Of a stretch of DNA of 64,000 nucleotides, positions 32,788-41,746 are shown piece by piece. Every line of letters starts with the position of its first letter. The stretch's first letter is position 1. The stretch comes from DATFJT01 sp965230755 (GTDB lineage: Bacteria > Bacteroidota > Bacteroidia > Chitinophagales > Saprospiraceae): positions 296,570 to 360,569 of the forward strand of contig CBDDLT010000005.1 of the NCBI GenBank assembly GCA_965230755.1, given 5' to 3'. The notes below the pieces were generated by a model. The model did not search any database. It was not told the DNA's origin and worked only from the letters and a program-made list of their open reading frames with translations. The position numbers were made by a program, and so were the translations under genes.

Positions 32788-33025
32788 CCTGTATATTATT
32801 ACTTTTAATTACAGCAAAATCCCCCCAAACCCCTAGAAAAGACTTCTAACCAATGCTTCATGCATAGTAATATTATAATACAGGACTAAAAAAATCGCTC
32901 GTCTATTACGATTTGGGTTCGTCAGCCAAAAACTTATCATCAGAATTCCTTTAATTCCCCTCCAACAAGCTCATAAGATGACTTCTGACCAACACGCCAA
33001 TACGCCAATACGCCAATACGCCAAT
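32788..33025. repeat. Intergenic repeats: inverted arms and 8-bp tandem array
   Basis: CCTGTAT (32788-32794) and ATACAGG (32878-32884) are inverted arms bounding 97 bp, with nearby ATTAC/GTAAT extending them imperfectly. GACTTCTAACCAA (32841-32853) recurs as GACTTCTGACCAA (32980-32992). Right after the second copy, ACGCCAAT is repeated four times without change (32994-33025). No gene is present in this gap. Confidence 0.75.
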
Positions 33026-33064
33026 AAAACCTTAATCTATTGATTTCTACCCTTTGCCTTTGAA

Positions 33065-36000
33065 CTACTTCATCAAAGAGATATCCCCTCTATACAATAA
33101 TGAGACACCATCCTCGAATTCCACCTCGATGAGGTAGACAAATACGGCCGGATTAAGTTCTTTACCGTTATGAGTACCATCCCATCCTACTGCATTGCTG
33201 TTGAATACCAAAGGATCTATATCCCGTAATTCATAGATCAGACTTCCCCAGCGATCAAAGATCTGGTAAGAACTAATATTCACCACACCGGTGCCTGAAT
33301 AGACGGCAAAAACATCATTGATATTATTTCCATCAGGACTAAATGAATTAGGAATAAACACATTCCTATCCTTATCCAGTTTTATAAAGATGATGTCACT
33401 GGCAGTACATCCATTCTCATCGATGACAAAGACCTCTAAATTCTGACTGGAGGTTAATTTCGAAGCAATTATGGTACTGTCCGGATTAATGGCCCGATAG
33501 TCCGCACCATCTTCAAAGTTCCACGATAAAGAATCAATTCTGACAGAGATGGGAACGTACTGAAAGGTAAACTTCCTCTCTTCTCCCAATTCGGCTAAAA
33601 TCAACTCTTGACCTCTTATGATAGTATCATGAGGAATATTGACCAATAACTGATCCGGCTGAGTGATAACTATAGAAGTATCTTTTGTACATCCGTCATT
33701 GTCCACAATGGATATGGTATATGTCCCTGCAAACAATGGGAATGAATCTGCAATATTAAGTTCGATGCCCTCCTCTTGAATTCTGTAAGAAAACGGAGCA
33801 CCGTTTCCACCACTTGCTCCATCAACAACGAACATGGTCTGACCACCAAAACACACGGGCTCGGCAATAATCGGAATATCGCACTGTATCATTGGAACAC
33901 CGCTGATTATAGCCGTAGCAGTATCCTGACAACCTTGGTCCGAAGTTGCTACAACAGAATAAAACCCAGGGGCGAGATTATCCGCCTGAATGGTATTGCT
34001 TACGTTTGGAGTCCAATCGTACATAAACCCATTCGTATTGGCAAAAGAGGATCGAAGAACGATAGAACCATCTGTATCTCCACTGCAATCCACCGATAAT
34101 TTAGAAGCATTAATATCTACAAATACATAGAAGCTATCAGGATCATTGAGTGTTACAGATGTTGTTATCTGACAACCGTTAAAGTCCTCCACCGTAACAT
34201 CATGAGATCCTGCAGGAAGATCCGTCTTAATCGGACCATTTGTACCATCGAACCAGGTTACCGTATATGGGCTAATTCCCCCTTCTATGGCCAATCTTAT
34301 CTCTCCGTCAGAAAATCCGGTACAGCTGGGCTCCATGGTAACAATATCTGCTTGGTTGACCAATAATTCAGGAGGGCTGGATATTTCCACGCTATCGATG
34401 ATAATACAGCCTGCCTCATCCTCGACCGAAACCAAATTCCATCCTGAACACAGCGTGTTATTCGTACTGATATTGGTATTTCCATCAACTTGAGAATTGT
34501 CCCAAGTGATATCATAATTATTGCCAGGTGCAAATCCTCCGCTAACCTGAAGGGTAGCACTACCGTCACATATAATTTGATCAAAACATGTGGCCGGTTG
34601 AATATTATTGAAATTCAGGCTCATCCCAAAAGGCTGGGTGAGCAATACTTCCAAAGAGTCTATCAAACACCCTCTAATAGTATCTGTAAAGTATGCCGTA
34701 TATGTCCCTGCAGCCAAACTATCCGCAAAGACACCCATATCTCCATTACTCCATGTAATACCGATATCCACGAGAGGACCATTCGGCACTATTTGCACAC
34801 TTCCATCGGCATATCCGAAGCAAGAAGGATTCATTCTGATGCTTGGATCGAGATCTACTCCTCCCGGATCCGCTAGAAATGCAGAATCCAATCCCTGGCA
34901 ACCATCTTCAGCAGTAATTGTAATATAGTACCAACCGCTGGATAGATTTCCTATAGAGTCTGTAGTCTCACCCGTTGACCATTCTAAACCAGTTATCGGA
35001 GAAATTGGGCTTTGATAAAATGCTATTAAAGAACCATCCGAAGCCCCAGGACAACTGATCGATACCGAATCAAAGAAAGTAACGAAAGGAGCCTGCGCTG
35101 GTACAATTGACATATTATCTCGTATGTTCTCACAACCGCGATCATCAGTCACTGTGACCGAATAATTACCTACACCCAAATTATCAATAAAGGTGTCGTT
35201 CATAACATTATTGGACCAAGTTATTCCGTAAGAACCTGTAACGGAAATATCCCCTCCTGTAATAATCAGGGCCAATCTTCCATCATTTCCGGGATTACAA
35301 GTTACTCTGGTAACACTATTATCGTTATCCAATCGCACTCCCAAAGGATCAGCAGATAATTCTATGCTTTCCTCATGGATACATCCATTGATATCTACTA
35401 CTCTGATCGTATAAGTTCCTCTATCGAAACCGCAAATGGTATCCCTGTTTGGCGTACCAATTGTATTTCCTTGACTGTCCAACCATCTCCAACTATAAGG
35501 AGCTTGACCACCAGTGATACTATCCACGATCAAACAACCATCTGAACTATCAAAACAACTCGGCTGAATTCTATTGGTAAAGGCATCTATTTCTTCCGGC
35601 CCATCAATGGTTAAATCTATAATAACTTCATTCGGTGGAACATCGGAGTCTCTTACCGTCAACTGATAATTACCAGCCGGAACACCGGAAATATCTTGCG
35701 TCATTAGCGTTCCTGTGGGAGTTACCCATAGATAAGTATATGGCTCCACTCCTCCAGAAACAGTAACATCTATGGCACCAGTGAGATCATCTGAACATCT
35801 TATTACGTGTTGAATCAGGGTATCCGTAATCTGCAAGGTGGTAGTCATAATATTGACATTTCCTTTGTTGACATTGATATTATCCTCATCAATACCAATA
35901 AATCCTCCGTTGCCATCTGAAATCGCGATCTGGAGAGCAGTTTGAGAGCCATTGATATCTACACAGCTCTGATCTCCCGGGTCTCCTATTAATTCAAAAC

Positions 36001-37195
36001 ATATATTGAACAGGGTGTCATTTCCTGTTAATGGAACTGGAAACAAGGTTGGAGAATCCCACGTAACCGCATAGGTTCCTGTACTAATTTCGAAAAAATT
36101 ACCAGGAGTAATGGTTATCAAATCAGATTGAAACTCTACAAAATCAACAATGGAAGAATCAAAATTAAGTGTAAACTGAAAAGCTAGAATATCACTCAAA
36201 CAACTAACCGAAACAGGAACACAAACCGTATCTCCTTGTGAACCAGTAATCTCACCTACATTGACATCGACTTGAGTATCAGCACAAAGACTTCTCACTT
36301 CAAAGAAATCACAGCTCTTACCATCTTCTATAATTACTTCATAATCTCCGGGACCCATGATTGAAAAATCAAAACTGGTCAATAGTGAAATTGGATCATT
36401 ATTTAAAACGAACTGTCCCGAAACCGCATTCCTTATTGTCACACTATAATTAGAACTCAAATCGTATTCTGGCAAACCACCGTCTACCGTAATACTAAAG
36501 TCGCCCGAACAATCACAGCCCACCATATCATCTGAAATCTCAATCGAAATAGGGTTGAGATAAACAACGGGAAAGGCCTCATCAATGCTCACGTCCACAC
36601 ATGGTCCTGGAGGGCCTCCTCCTGCAGATTCAAATTCGTTCAAGTTAAACTCGTCGATGGTAATAGGAGCGTATATTAATTCTACCGGATCTCCGCCATT
36701 GTAAAAATCCATTACTGTTGTACCCATCGGAGGAAAGGCAATATTAGAAAAAATTGCATCTCCATTGATCTGGTCCGTCACTACCCACAATGGACTTCCC
36801 GGAGGTGGGGGTGGATTATCCACAAGACAAGGGTCCATTAAAATTGTAGCCAGATCCATTCCATCTATCGTGGGATTACAGTAATATACTGCATAACCAA
36901 CACCCGGTGCAGTACTGGGATCGGGATCTCCGCTGAGATCAGCATTGCCAGCATGCACGACTGCCATCGAATCGTTAAAACAAAGAAACTCTATATCATT
37001 ACTCTGAAAATTTCCAATGAAATTTCTCGAAAGGATCGTTCCCGCATCGTTACACATCAAAGCCTTCTTTGCGGCTTCGGTAACAGCTTGATCAAGTTGC
37101 CCTTCCATTTGTGTTCTTTCGGGTAATTGAGACCACCCCACAAAGTGGAAGAAAAGAAAAGGAATAAGAATAAACTTACCGTACTTGAATTGCAT
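33065..37195 (-). CDS. Giant SprB-like surface protein with CHU_C (T9SS type B) domain
   Basis: This 1376-residue protein has a signal peptide (to about 23, ending FVGWSQ). After a unique N-terminus (25-310) comes a cohesin-like stretch (about 311-445: VDVNVGEITGSQGDTVCVPV, in part), then about nine SprB-type repeats of roughly 80 residues (PSCFG-SDG, L-IxGG-PYTYxW, DxxGC motifs) and a CHU_C C-terminal domain (about 1290-1376: IPNSFSPDGNNINDVFAV, YQIFDRWGSLIYE, NPAVFVYLIEVEFEDG). It is exported by T9SS and displayed on the surface; relatives are gliding adhesins or matrix proteins. The single-gene unit ends near tandem repeats. Confidence 0.9.
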   Translation of the reverse strand: MQFKYGKFILIPFLFFHFVGWSQLPERTQMEGQLDQAVTEAAKKALMCNDAGTILSRNFIGNFQSNDIEFLCFNDSMAVVHAGNADLSGDPDPSTAPGVGYAVYYCNPTIDGMDLATILMDPCLVDNPPPPPGSPLWVVTDQINGDAIFSNIAFPPMGTTVMDFYNGGDPVELIYAPITIDEFNLNEFESAGGGPPGPCVDVSIDEAFPVVYLNPISIEISDDMVGCDCSGDFSITVDGGLPEYDLSSNYSVTIRNAVSGQFVLNNDPISLLTSFDFSIMGPGDYEVIIEDGKSCDFFEVRSLCADTQVDVNVGEITGSQGDTVCVPVSVSCLSDILAFQFTLNFDSSIVDFVEFQSDLITITPGNFFEISTGTYAVTWDSPTLFPVPLTGNDTLFNICFELIGDPGDQSCVDINGSQTALQIAISDGNGGFIGIDEDNINVNKGNVNIMTTTLQITDTLIQHVIRCSDDLTGAIDVTVSGGVEPYTYLWVTPTGTLMTQDISGVPAGNYQLTVRDSDVPPNEVIIDLTIDGPEEIDAFTNRIQPSCFDSSDGCLIVDSITGGQAPYSWRWLDSQGNTIGTPNRDTICGFDRGTYTIRVVDINGCIHEESIELSADPLGVRLDNDNSVTRVTCNPGNDGRLALIITGGDISVTGSYGITWSNNVMNDTFIDNLGVGNYSVTVTDDRGCENIRDNMSIVPAQAPFVTFFDSVSISCPGASDGSLIAFYQSPISPITGLEWSTGETTDSIGNLSSGWYYITITAEDGCQGLDSAFLADPGGVDLDPSIRMNPSCFGYADGSVQIVPNGPLVDIGITWSNGDMGVFADSLAAGTYTAYFTDTIRGCLIDSLEVLLTQPFGMSLNFNNIQPATCFDQIICDGSATLQVSGGFAPGNNYDITWDNSQVDGNTNISTNNTLCSGWNLVSVEDEAGCIIIDSVEISSPPELLVNQADIVTMEPSCTGFSDGEIRLAIEGGISPYTVTWFDGTNGPIKTDLPAGSHDVTVEDFNGCQITTSVTLNDPDSFYVFVDINASKLSVDCSGDTDGSIVLRSSFANTNGFMYDWTPNVSNTIQADNLAPGFYSVVATSDQGCQDTATAIISGVPMIQCDIPIIAEPVCFGGQTMFVVDGASGGNGAPFSYRIQEEGIELNIADSFPLFAGTYTISIVDNDGCTKDTSIVITQPDQLLVNIPHDTIIRGQELILAELGEERKFTFQYVPISVRIDSLSWNFEDGADYRAINPDSTIIASKLTSSQNLEVFVIDENGCTASDIIFIKLDKDRNVFIPNSFSPDGNNINDVFAVYSGTGVVNISSYQIFDRWGSLIYELRDIDPLVFNSNAVGWDGTHNGKELNPAVFVYLIEVEFEDGVSLLYRGDISLMK

Positions 37196-37285
37196 AAATG
37201 ATTATTTTCTCAGCGTAGTTTCTAAACGCCAGAACATATTAATTATTTCCATATTGAAGGTGCAAAAATAATATTTCATTCGAAT

Positions 37286-38524
37286 CTATATTAGCTTTCC
37301 TCCTATAATCACTTGATTGATCAAATCGCTGCCAAATTCATAGGATAAATGCTTTAAATTTTTGCCTTTTTTCAAAACTATCAAATGAGCCAATTTTTTA
37401 GGTCGAATGCTCCCCACCTTCGTCTCTAACTCCAAAGCATGTGCCGCATTAATGGTCGAAGCATTAAACGCTTCGTTGGGAAGCATTCTCATTCTAATAC
37501 AAGCCAATGACTGCATCATAGACATTGAATAAGAAGGGCAGGATCCGGGGTTAAAGTCAGACGCCAAAACAGGTGCCAAACCGGCATCAATTACTTCTCG
37601 TCCTGATGGCAGAGCCATATTTAGAAAAAATGCAGCACCCGGTAAAAATACCGGTAGTACTTCACTGGATGCGATCAGGTCCATTTCATCAGAAGTAAAA
37701 GTCTCCAAATGATCTACCGACAAGATCTTATGTTTGACCGCCAATTCAATTCCTCCGATAGAATTGAACTGATTCGTATGAATTTTGGCCTTCAATCCGT
37801 ATTTCTCACCAAGCTCAATGATGAACTCCGTATCATGGGCATCAAAAAATCCCTTTTCGCAAAAAACATCGATGTAGTCCGCTAGTCCTTCCTTATCTAT
37901 ATTGGGAAGCATCTCATCAGCAATGAGTTGTAGATATCCCTTTTTATCCGTTTTATATTCTGCCGGAAGCGCATGCGCACCGAGGAAGGTAGATTTAATT
38001 GGAATGGCAAAATGATCTCCTAATCTCCGAATAACCCTTAACATTTTCAATTCTCCCGCCACAGACAATCCATAACCGCTTTTTATCTCAAGTGCACCAC
38101 TACCAGATCGAATAATCTCCTGCACCCGATGCTTTGATCGCTCAAATAACAGATCTTCAGACATCTCATTGAGTTTTCGGGCAGAGTTGAGGATACCTCC
38201 TCCGGAAGCAGCTATTTCTTCATAGCCCAATCCCATCAATTTTTGTTCGAACTCTCCCTCTCTTGTTGCGGCATGAACACAATGTGTATGGCTATCTACA
38301 AAACAGGGAAGAACATCTTGTTCATTCTTGAGATCTACTGAAGGCATTGATGTCTCGGGGCAATGGTCCATATTGCCAAAGTCTGCAATAACTCCATTTT
38401 CAATTCTCAGAAAAGCGTTGGACAGCGATGGTACATCAGCTATTCCGTTGGATTTGTTCTTTTTTTCGTCTTTATCAAGAACCTGGTGAAGCTCTTTAAT
38501 ATTGGTTACTAAAAGATCAGACAT
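37286..38524 (-). CDS. hutI: Imidazolonepropionase
   Basis: This 412-residue amidohydrolase opens the imidazolone ring in histidine degradation (third step to N-formimidoylglutamate). Metal ligands are in CFVDSHTHCVHA (about 74-85) and LKAKIHTNQFN (about 245-255), with a further histidine in SVDHLETF and an aspartate in LASDFNPGSCP (about 320-330). YGLSVAGELKMLRVI and AHALELETKVGSI are also as in HutI. No hutH, hutU or hutG gene is in the window; it is a single gene 24 bp upstream of the thioredoxin-SPOR gene and may form a pair with it. Confidence 0.95.
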   Translation of the reverse strand: MSDLLVTNIKELHQVLDKDEKKNKSNGIADVPSLSNAFLRIENGVIADFGNMDHCPETSMPSVDLKNEQDVLPCFVDSHTHCVHAATREGEFEQKLMGLGYEEIAASGGGILNSARKLNEMSEDLLFERSKHRVQEIIRSGSGALEIKSGYGLSVAGELKMLRVIRRLGDHFAIPIKSTFLGAHALPAEYKTDKKGYLQLIADEMLPNIDKEGLADYIDVFCEKGFFDAHDTEFIIELGEKYGLKAKIHTNQFNSIGGIELAVKHKILSVDHLETFTSDEMDLIASSEVLPVFLPGAAFFLNMALPSGREVIDAGLAPVLASDFNPGSCPSYSMSMMQSLACIRMRMLPNEAFNASTINAAHALELETKVGSIRPKKLAHLIVLKKGKNLKHLSYEFGSDLINQVIIGGKLI

Positions 38525-38548
38525 TAATTTTTGCTCGAAGATAGTCTC

Positions 38549-39367
38549 TTAATTCAATTTCTTGACCAGAGATGGTAAATTATCGCTTGCTAAAAGTTCT
38601 TCACCTAATAATTTTGCTTCTTCTTCAGAATAATATTGGTCAGTAACTACAGCAAATAAAGCTTTACCGTTGACATTCTTTTCTACTACCTTTGATTTCA
38701 ATTCGATCGTTTGGGCCATTTTTTCCGCAGATTCTACAGTAGAAAACACGCCAAACTGCAGGACATACTTTGATATTTTAATTACTCCCTTCCGTTCGGT
38801 ATTTTCTGCTGAATTATTCAATTCATCTTCTTTTCCTTCCGTTCGACTTAATCCTTCTCTCTTGAGTTTATAATAGGGCTTACCGGTGTAATGGTGATTT
38901 TCTATTAGCTGATCGAATTCATACTTCAAAGCATGAGCACTCATAGATTCTGTAAAGCGCTTGATTTCTTCTCCATGGGGATTTAAAATCAATATGGTCG
39001 GTAATCTGCGAACAGCGTATTGTTGTTTCAAAGCCACTCCATCAAATGATTGTATGTCGAATTTCAAGGAAATGAATTCATTGCTCATTACTTTGATCAG
39101 ATCGTCATCGACAAAAGTCTCTTCCTCCATCCATCGACATGGCAAACACCATTTTGCACTGAAGTCCACAACAATCATTTTCCCTTCCCGTACTGCTTTT
39201 ATTTGTGCAGCCTCCCAGTCAGAATCCAGAAATGCTGATTTTTCATTCGGAGAAGCGTTATTGGGAGATTTAGCAAAAATGCTCGAAGAATTAATCGTCA
39301 TGCACAATGCGATTAATCCAAAAATGATTCCGGTTTTCATATCAAAGACTTTTTTAATAGCATCCAT
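38549..39367 (-). CDS. Exported thioredoxin-like protein with SPOR domain
   Basis: This protein of up to 272 residues has a signal peptide, a thioredoxin fold (about 45-165) with active-site CLPC (C74, C77) and the cis-proline region RRLPTILILNPHG, then a charged linker and a C-terminal SPOR domain (about 197-270; YVLQFGVFSTVESAEKMAQ). SPOR domains bind denuded peptidoglycan, so it likely reduces or isomerises disulfides near the division site. ATG 39340 (residue 10) would give a shorter, more typical signal peptide and may be the true start. The thioredoxin-SPOR fusion is seen in Bacteroidota. Confidence 0.85.
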   Translation of the reverse strand: MDAIKKVFDMKTGIIFGLIALCMTINSSSIFAKSPNNASPNEKSAFLDSDWEAAQIKAVREGKMIVVDFSAKWCLPCRWMEEETFVDDDLIKVMSNEFISLKFDIQSFDGVALKQQYAVRRLPTILILNPHGEEIKRFTESMSAHALKYEFDQLIENHHYTGKPYYKLKREGLSRTEGKEDELNNSAENTERKGVIKISKYVLQFGVFSTVESAEKMAQTIELKSKVVEKNVNGKALFAVVTDQYYSEEEAKLLGEELLASDNLPSLVKKLN

Positions 39368-39527
39368 TATACTCTTGATATTCTTGGTTCAACATATTAA
39401 TAACAAATTTAATACCAAAAATTATGTACCCTTTATAAAGTCTTAGAATGGAGTCAGTTATAAATATTTAAGCTAGATCAAAATTCTAAATACGTCGAAG
39501 AAAAAGAATTATTCACTATAATTACGA

Positions 39528-39535
39528 TACTTTTG
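39528..39535 (+). promoter_or_regulatory. -7 box of fabH
   Basis: TACTTTTG matches TAnnTTTG, 46 bp before the fabH ATG. No clear -33 TTG is seen at 17-21 bp. Confidence 0.45.
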
Positions 39536-39581
39536 CCTGCCCATCTATAATTGATGTATTGACAGAACCAAATATTGAGTG

Positions 39582-40559
39582 ATGCTTAAAGCAAATATTA
39601 CCGCTGTTCAGGGTTATGTACCCGACTATGTTTTGACCAATGAAGAGTTATCTACTATGGTTGATACCTCGGATGAGTGGATCTCTACTCGGACAGGAAT
39701 AAAGGAGAGGAGGATTGCCAAAAACATGGAGGCCTCTGACATGGGCGTTATGGCCTTGAAGGGTCTGATAGAAAAAACGGGCATTGATCCTGAGTCTATT
39801 GACCTTTTAATATGTGCAACGGTTACCGCTGATATGGTTTTTCCGGATACTGCCAATATTATATTGGATAAAGCTGGAATAAAAAATGCCTATGGTTATG
39901 ATGTGAATGCGGCTTGCAGCGGATTCCTCTATTCAGTATTTACCGGTTCTCAGTATATAGAATCAGGAAGATATAAGAAAGTGGTAGTGATTGGGCTTGA
40001 TAAAATGTCTGCTATCATTGACTATTCTGATCGTGCGACCTGTGTTATTTTCGGAGATGGAGCAGGAGCTGTACTTTTAGAACCGAACGATGAAGGATAT
40101 GGCGTGATGGATGCCAATCTGTTGTCCGATGGATCCGGTCGTAAATATCTCCATATGAAGGCCGGAGGATCTAACAAACCGGCTACTGTCGATACAGTTA
40201 TGGCCAAAGAACACTATGTTTGGCAAGATGGGAAGTCGGTATTCAAGGCGGCCGTTGTTGGCATGAGTAGCTCTATACAGGAATTACTCAAGAGAAACAA
40301 TCTGACCAAAGAAGACATCGATTGGTTGATTCCTCATCAGGCCAATAAAAGAATTATATCAGCCGTGGCCAATGACTTAGATTTCCCAATGGAAAAAGTA
40401 ATTGTCAATATAGAACGCTACGGTAATACAACTTCAGCTACTATTCCACTGTGTCTGCATGATTTTGGACATCAGTTCAAAAAAGGTGATAAAATTATAT
40501 TGACGGCATTTGGAGGTGGCTTTACCTGGGGTGCTGTCTATATTCGATGGAATGCTTAA
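39582..40559 (+). CDS. fabH: 3-oxoacyl-[acyl-carrier-protein] synthase III
   Basis: This 325-residue KAS III condenses acetyl-CoA (or a branched primer) with malonyl-ACP to start fatty acid synthesis. The triad is complete: C112 in NAACSGFLY, histidine in WLIPHQANKRII (about 247) and asparagine in ERYGNTTSATIPL (about 277). TRTGIKERRIA near 37-47 is the usual N-terminal signature. The ATG at 39582 follows an in-frame GTG by one codon and is preferred. It heads the conserved fabH-efp-accB-accC neighbourhood. Confidence 0.97.
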   Translation: MLKANITAVQGYVPDYVLTNEELSTMVDTSDEWISTRTGIKERRIAKNMEASDMGVMALKGLIEKTGIDPESIDLLICATVTADMVFPDTANIILDKAGIKNAYGYDVNAACSGFLYSVFTGSQYIESGRYKKVVVIGLDKMSAIIDYSDRATCVIFGDGAGAVLLEPNDEGYGVMDANLLSDGSGRKYLHMKAGGSNKPATVDTVMAKEHYVWQDGKSVFKAAVVGMSSSIQELLKRNNLTKEDIDWLIPHQANKRIISAVANDLDFPMEKVIVNIERYGNTTSATIPLCLHDFGHQFKKGDKIILTAFGGGFTWGAVYIRWNA

Positions 40560-40591
40560 TATTGTTTCTTCCGAAGCAGTAAATGTTTTAT

Positions 40592-40599
40592 TATCTTTG
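40592..40599 (+). promoter_or_regulatory. -7 box of efp
   Basis: TATCTTTG matches TAnnTTTG, 22 bp before the efp ATG, suggesting that efp-accB-accC has its own promoter besides any read-through from fabH. Confidence 0.5.
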
Positions 40600-40621
40600 G
40601 TCCTCAAATAAATCAAATAAT

Positions 40622-41188
40622 ATGGCGGATACATCAGACATAAGAAATGGCTTGTGTATTAATTACAATAATGATGTCTATTCTGTAGTAGAGTTCTTAC
40701 ATGTTAAGCCTGGAAAAGGGAATGCTTTTGTACGTACAAAACTTAAAAATATGCGTACGGGCCGAGTGATTGAGAACACTTTCCCTGCAGGGCATAAAAT
40801 AGACAAAGTCAGAGTTGAGAGAAGAAAATTCCAATACTTATATAAAGATGACTTTGGTTATCACTTCATGGACGATGAGACTTACGAACAAATTAATCTC
40901 TCTCCTGAAATGTTGGAACACCCTGAGTTTTTAATGGAAGGAACTAAGGTCGAAGTCTTATTCGACACTGATAAGGACGCACCTCTAAAATTAGAAATGC
41001 CGCAGTATCTGGAATTTGAGATCACTTATACTGAACCAGGTGTAAAGGGAGATACGGCCACGAATGCAACGAAGCCAGCAAAAATTGAGACTGGAGCTGA
41101 AATCCGAGTACCTCTCTTTATTAACAATGGTGATGTGGTTAAAATTGATTCATCATCAGGTGCTTATGTCGAACGTGTTAAAAAATAA
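40622..41188 (+). CDS. efp: Translation elongation factor P
   Basis: This 188-residue factor binds between the ribosomal P and E sites and rescues stalling at polyproline. The start MADTSDIRNGLCINYNND is the usual Bacteroidota one; an upstream in-frame ATG at 40583 lies before the -7 box. Domain I tip KPGKGNAFV (about 31-39) carries the lysine at the tRNA-contacting loop. RTGRVIENTF and GDVVKIDSSSGAYVERV (domain III) complete the three-barrel protein. It is 3 bp from accB, a usual gene pair in bacteria. Confidence 0.97.
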   Translation: MADTSDIRNGLCINYNNDVYSVVEFLHVKPGKGNAFVRTKLKNMRTGRVIENTFPAGHKIDKVRVERRKFQYLYKDDFGYHFMDDETYEQINLSPEMLEHPEFLMEGTKVEVLFDTDKDAPLKLEMPQYLEFEITYTEPGVKGDTATNATKPAKIETGAEIRVPLFINNGDVVKIDSSSGAYVERVKK

Positions 41189-41191
41189 ATT

Positions 41192-41713
41192 ATGACTCAT
41201 AAACAAATACAGGATCTTATAAAGCTCATCGGCAAAACAGATTTGTCTGAACTGAGAATTAAAGATGGGGAATTTGAACTGCTCTTGAGAACCAAAGATT
41301 TTTTCAAGTCAAAGAGAAGTGATTCGGGACAAGTAATGTCGCAACCTGTTTCTTCATTTGTTCCTTTTCCTTCAGCTAATGCGCCTGCAGCTCCAGCTCC
41401 TGAATCGAGTGTCGCTAAGACTGCATCAAGCCCTGCTAAGGAAGCTACTGAAGAACAATCAGCTGAAAACTACTTGGAAGTCAAGTCTCCTATTGTTGGA
41501 ACGTTCTACCGTTCTTCTTCTCCGGATAAGCCACCGTTTATTAAAGTTGGAGATAAGGTTAGTAGTGGTGATGTAGTATGTATAGTTGAGGCCATGAAAT
41601 TATTTAACGAGATTGAGTCTGAGGTTTCAGGAACGGTAGTGAAAGTTCTTGTAGAGGATGCTAGCCCGGTTGAATACGACCAGGTTTTGTTTTTAGTTGA
41701 TCCAAACGCATAA
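41192..41713 (+). CDS. accB: Biotin carboxyl carrier protein of acetyl-CoA carboxylase
   Basis: This 173-residue carrier has an N-terminal helical region (1-40), an Ala/Pro-rich flexible linker (about 58-84: SANAPAAPAPESSVAK) and a biotinyl domain (about 95-172). The biotin attachment site is EAMKLFNE with K136. YRSSSPDKPPFIKVGD is the conserved thumb-type region of BCCPs. It shuttles carboxybiotin from AccC to the transferase. accC follows 33 bp downstream. The biotin it needs may be imported by BioY, encoded at 58.3 kb. Confidence 0.96.
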   Translation: MTHKQIQDLIKLIGKTDLSELRIKDGEFELLLRTKDFFKSKRSDSGQVMSQPVSSFVPFPSANAPAAPAPESSVAKTASSPAKEATEEQSAENYLEVKSPIVGTFYRSSSPDKPPFIKVGDKVSSGDVVCIVEAMKLFNEIESEVSGTVVKVLVEDASPVEYDQVLFLVDPNA

Positions 41714-41746
41714 TTGCAAACTTTATAGCTTTTAAAAAACTACCAC

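Noticed and set aside
32994..33025. ACGCCAAT repeats as a CRISPR array
   Set aside because: Units are contiguous 8-mers without spacers and there are no cas genes.
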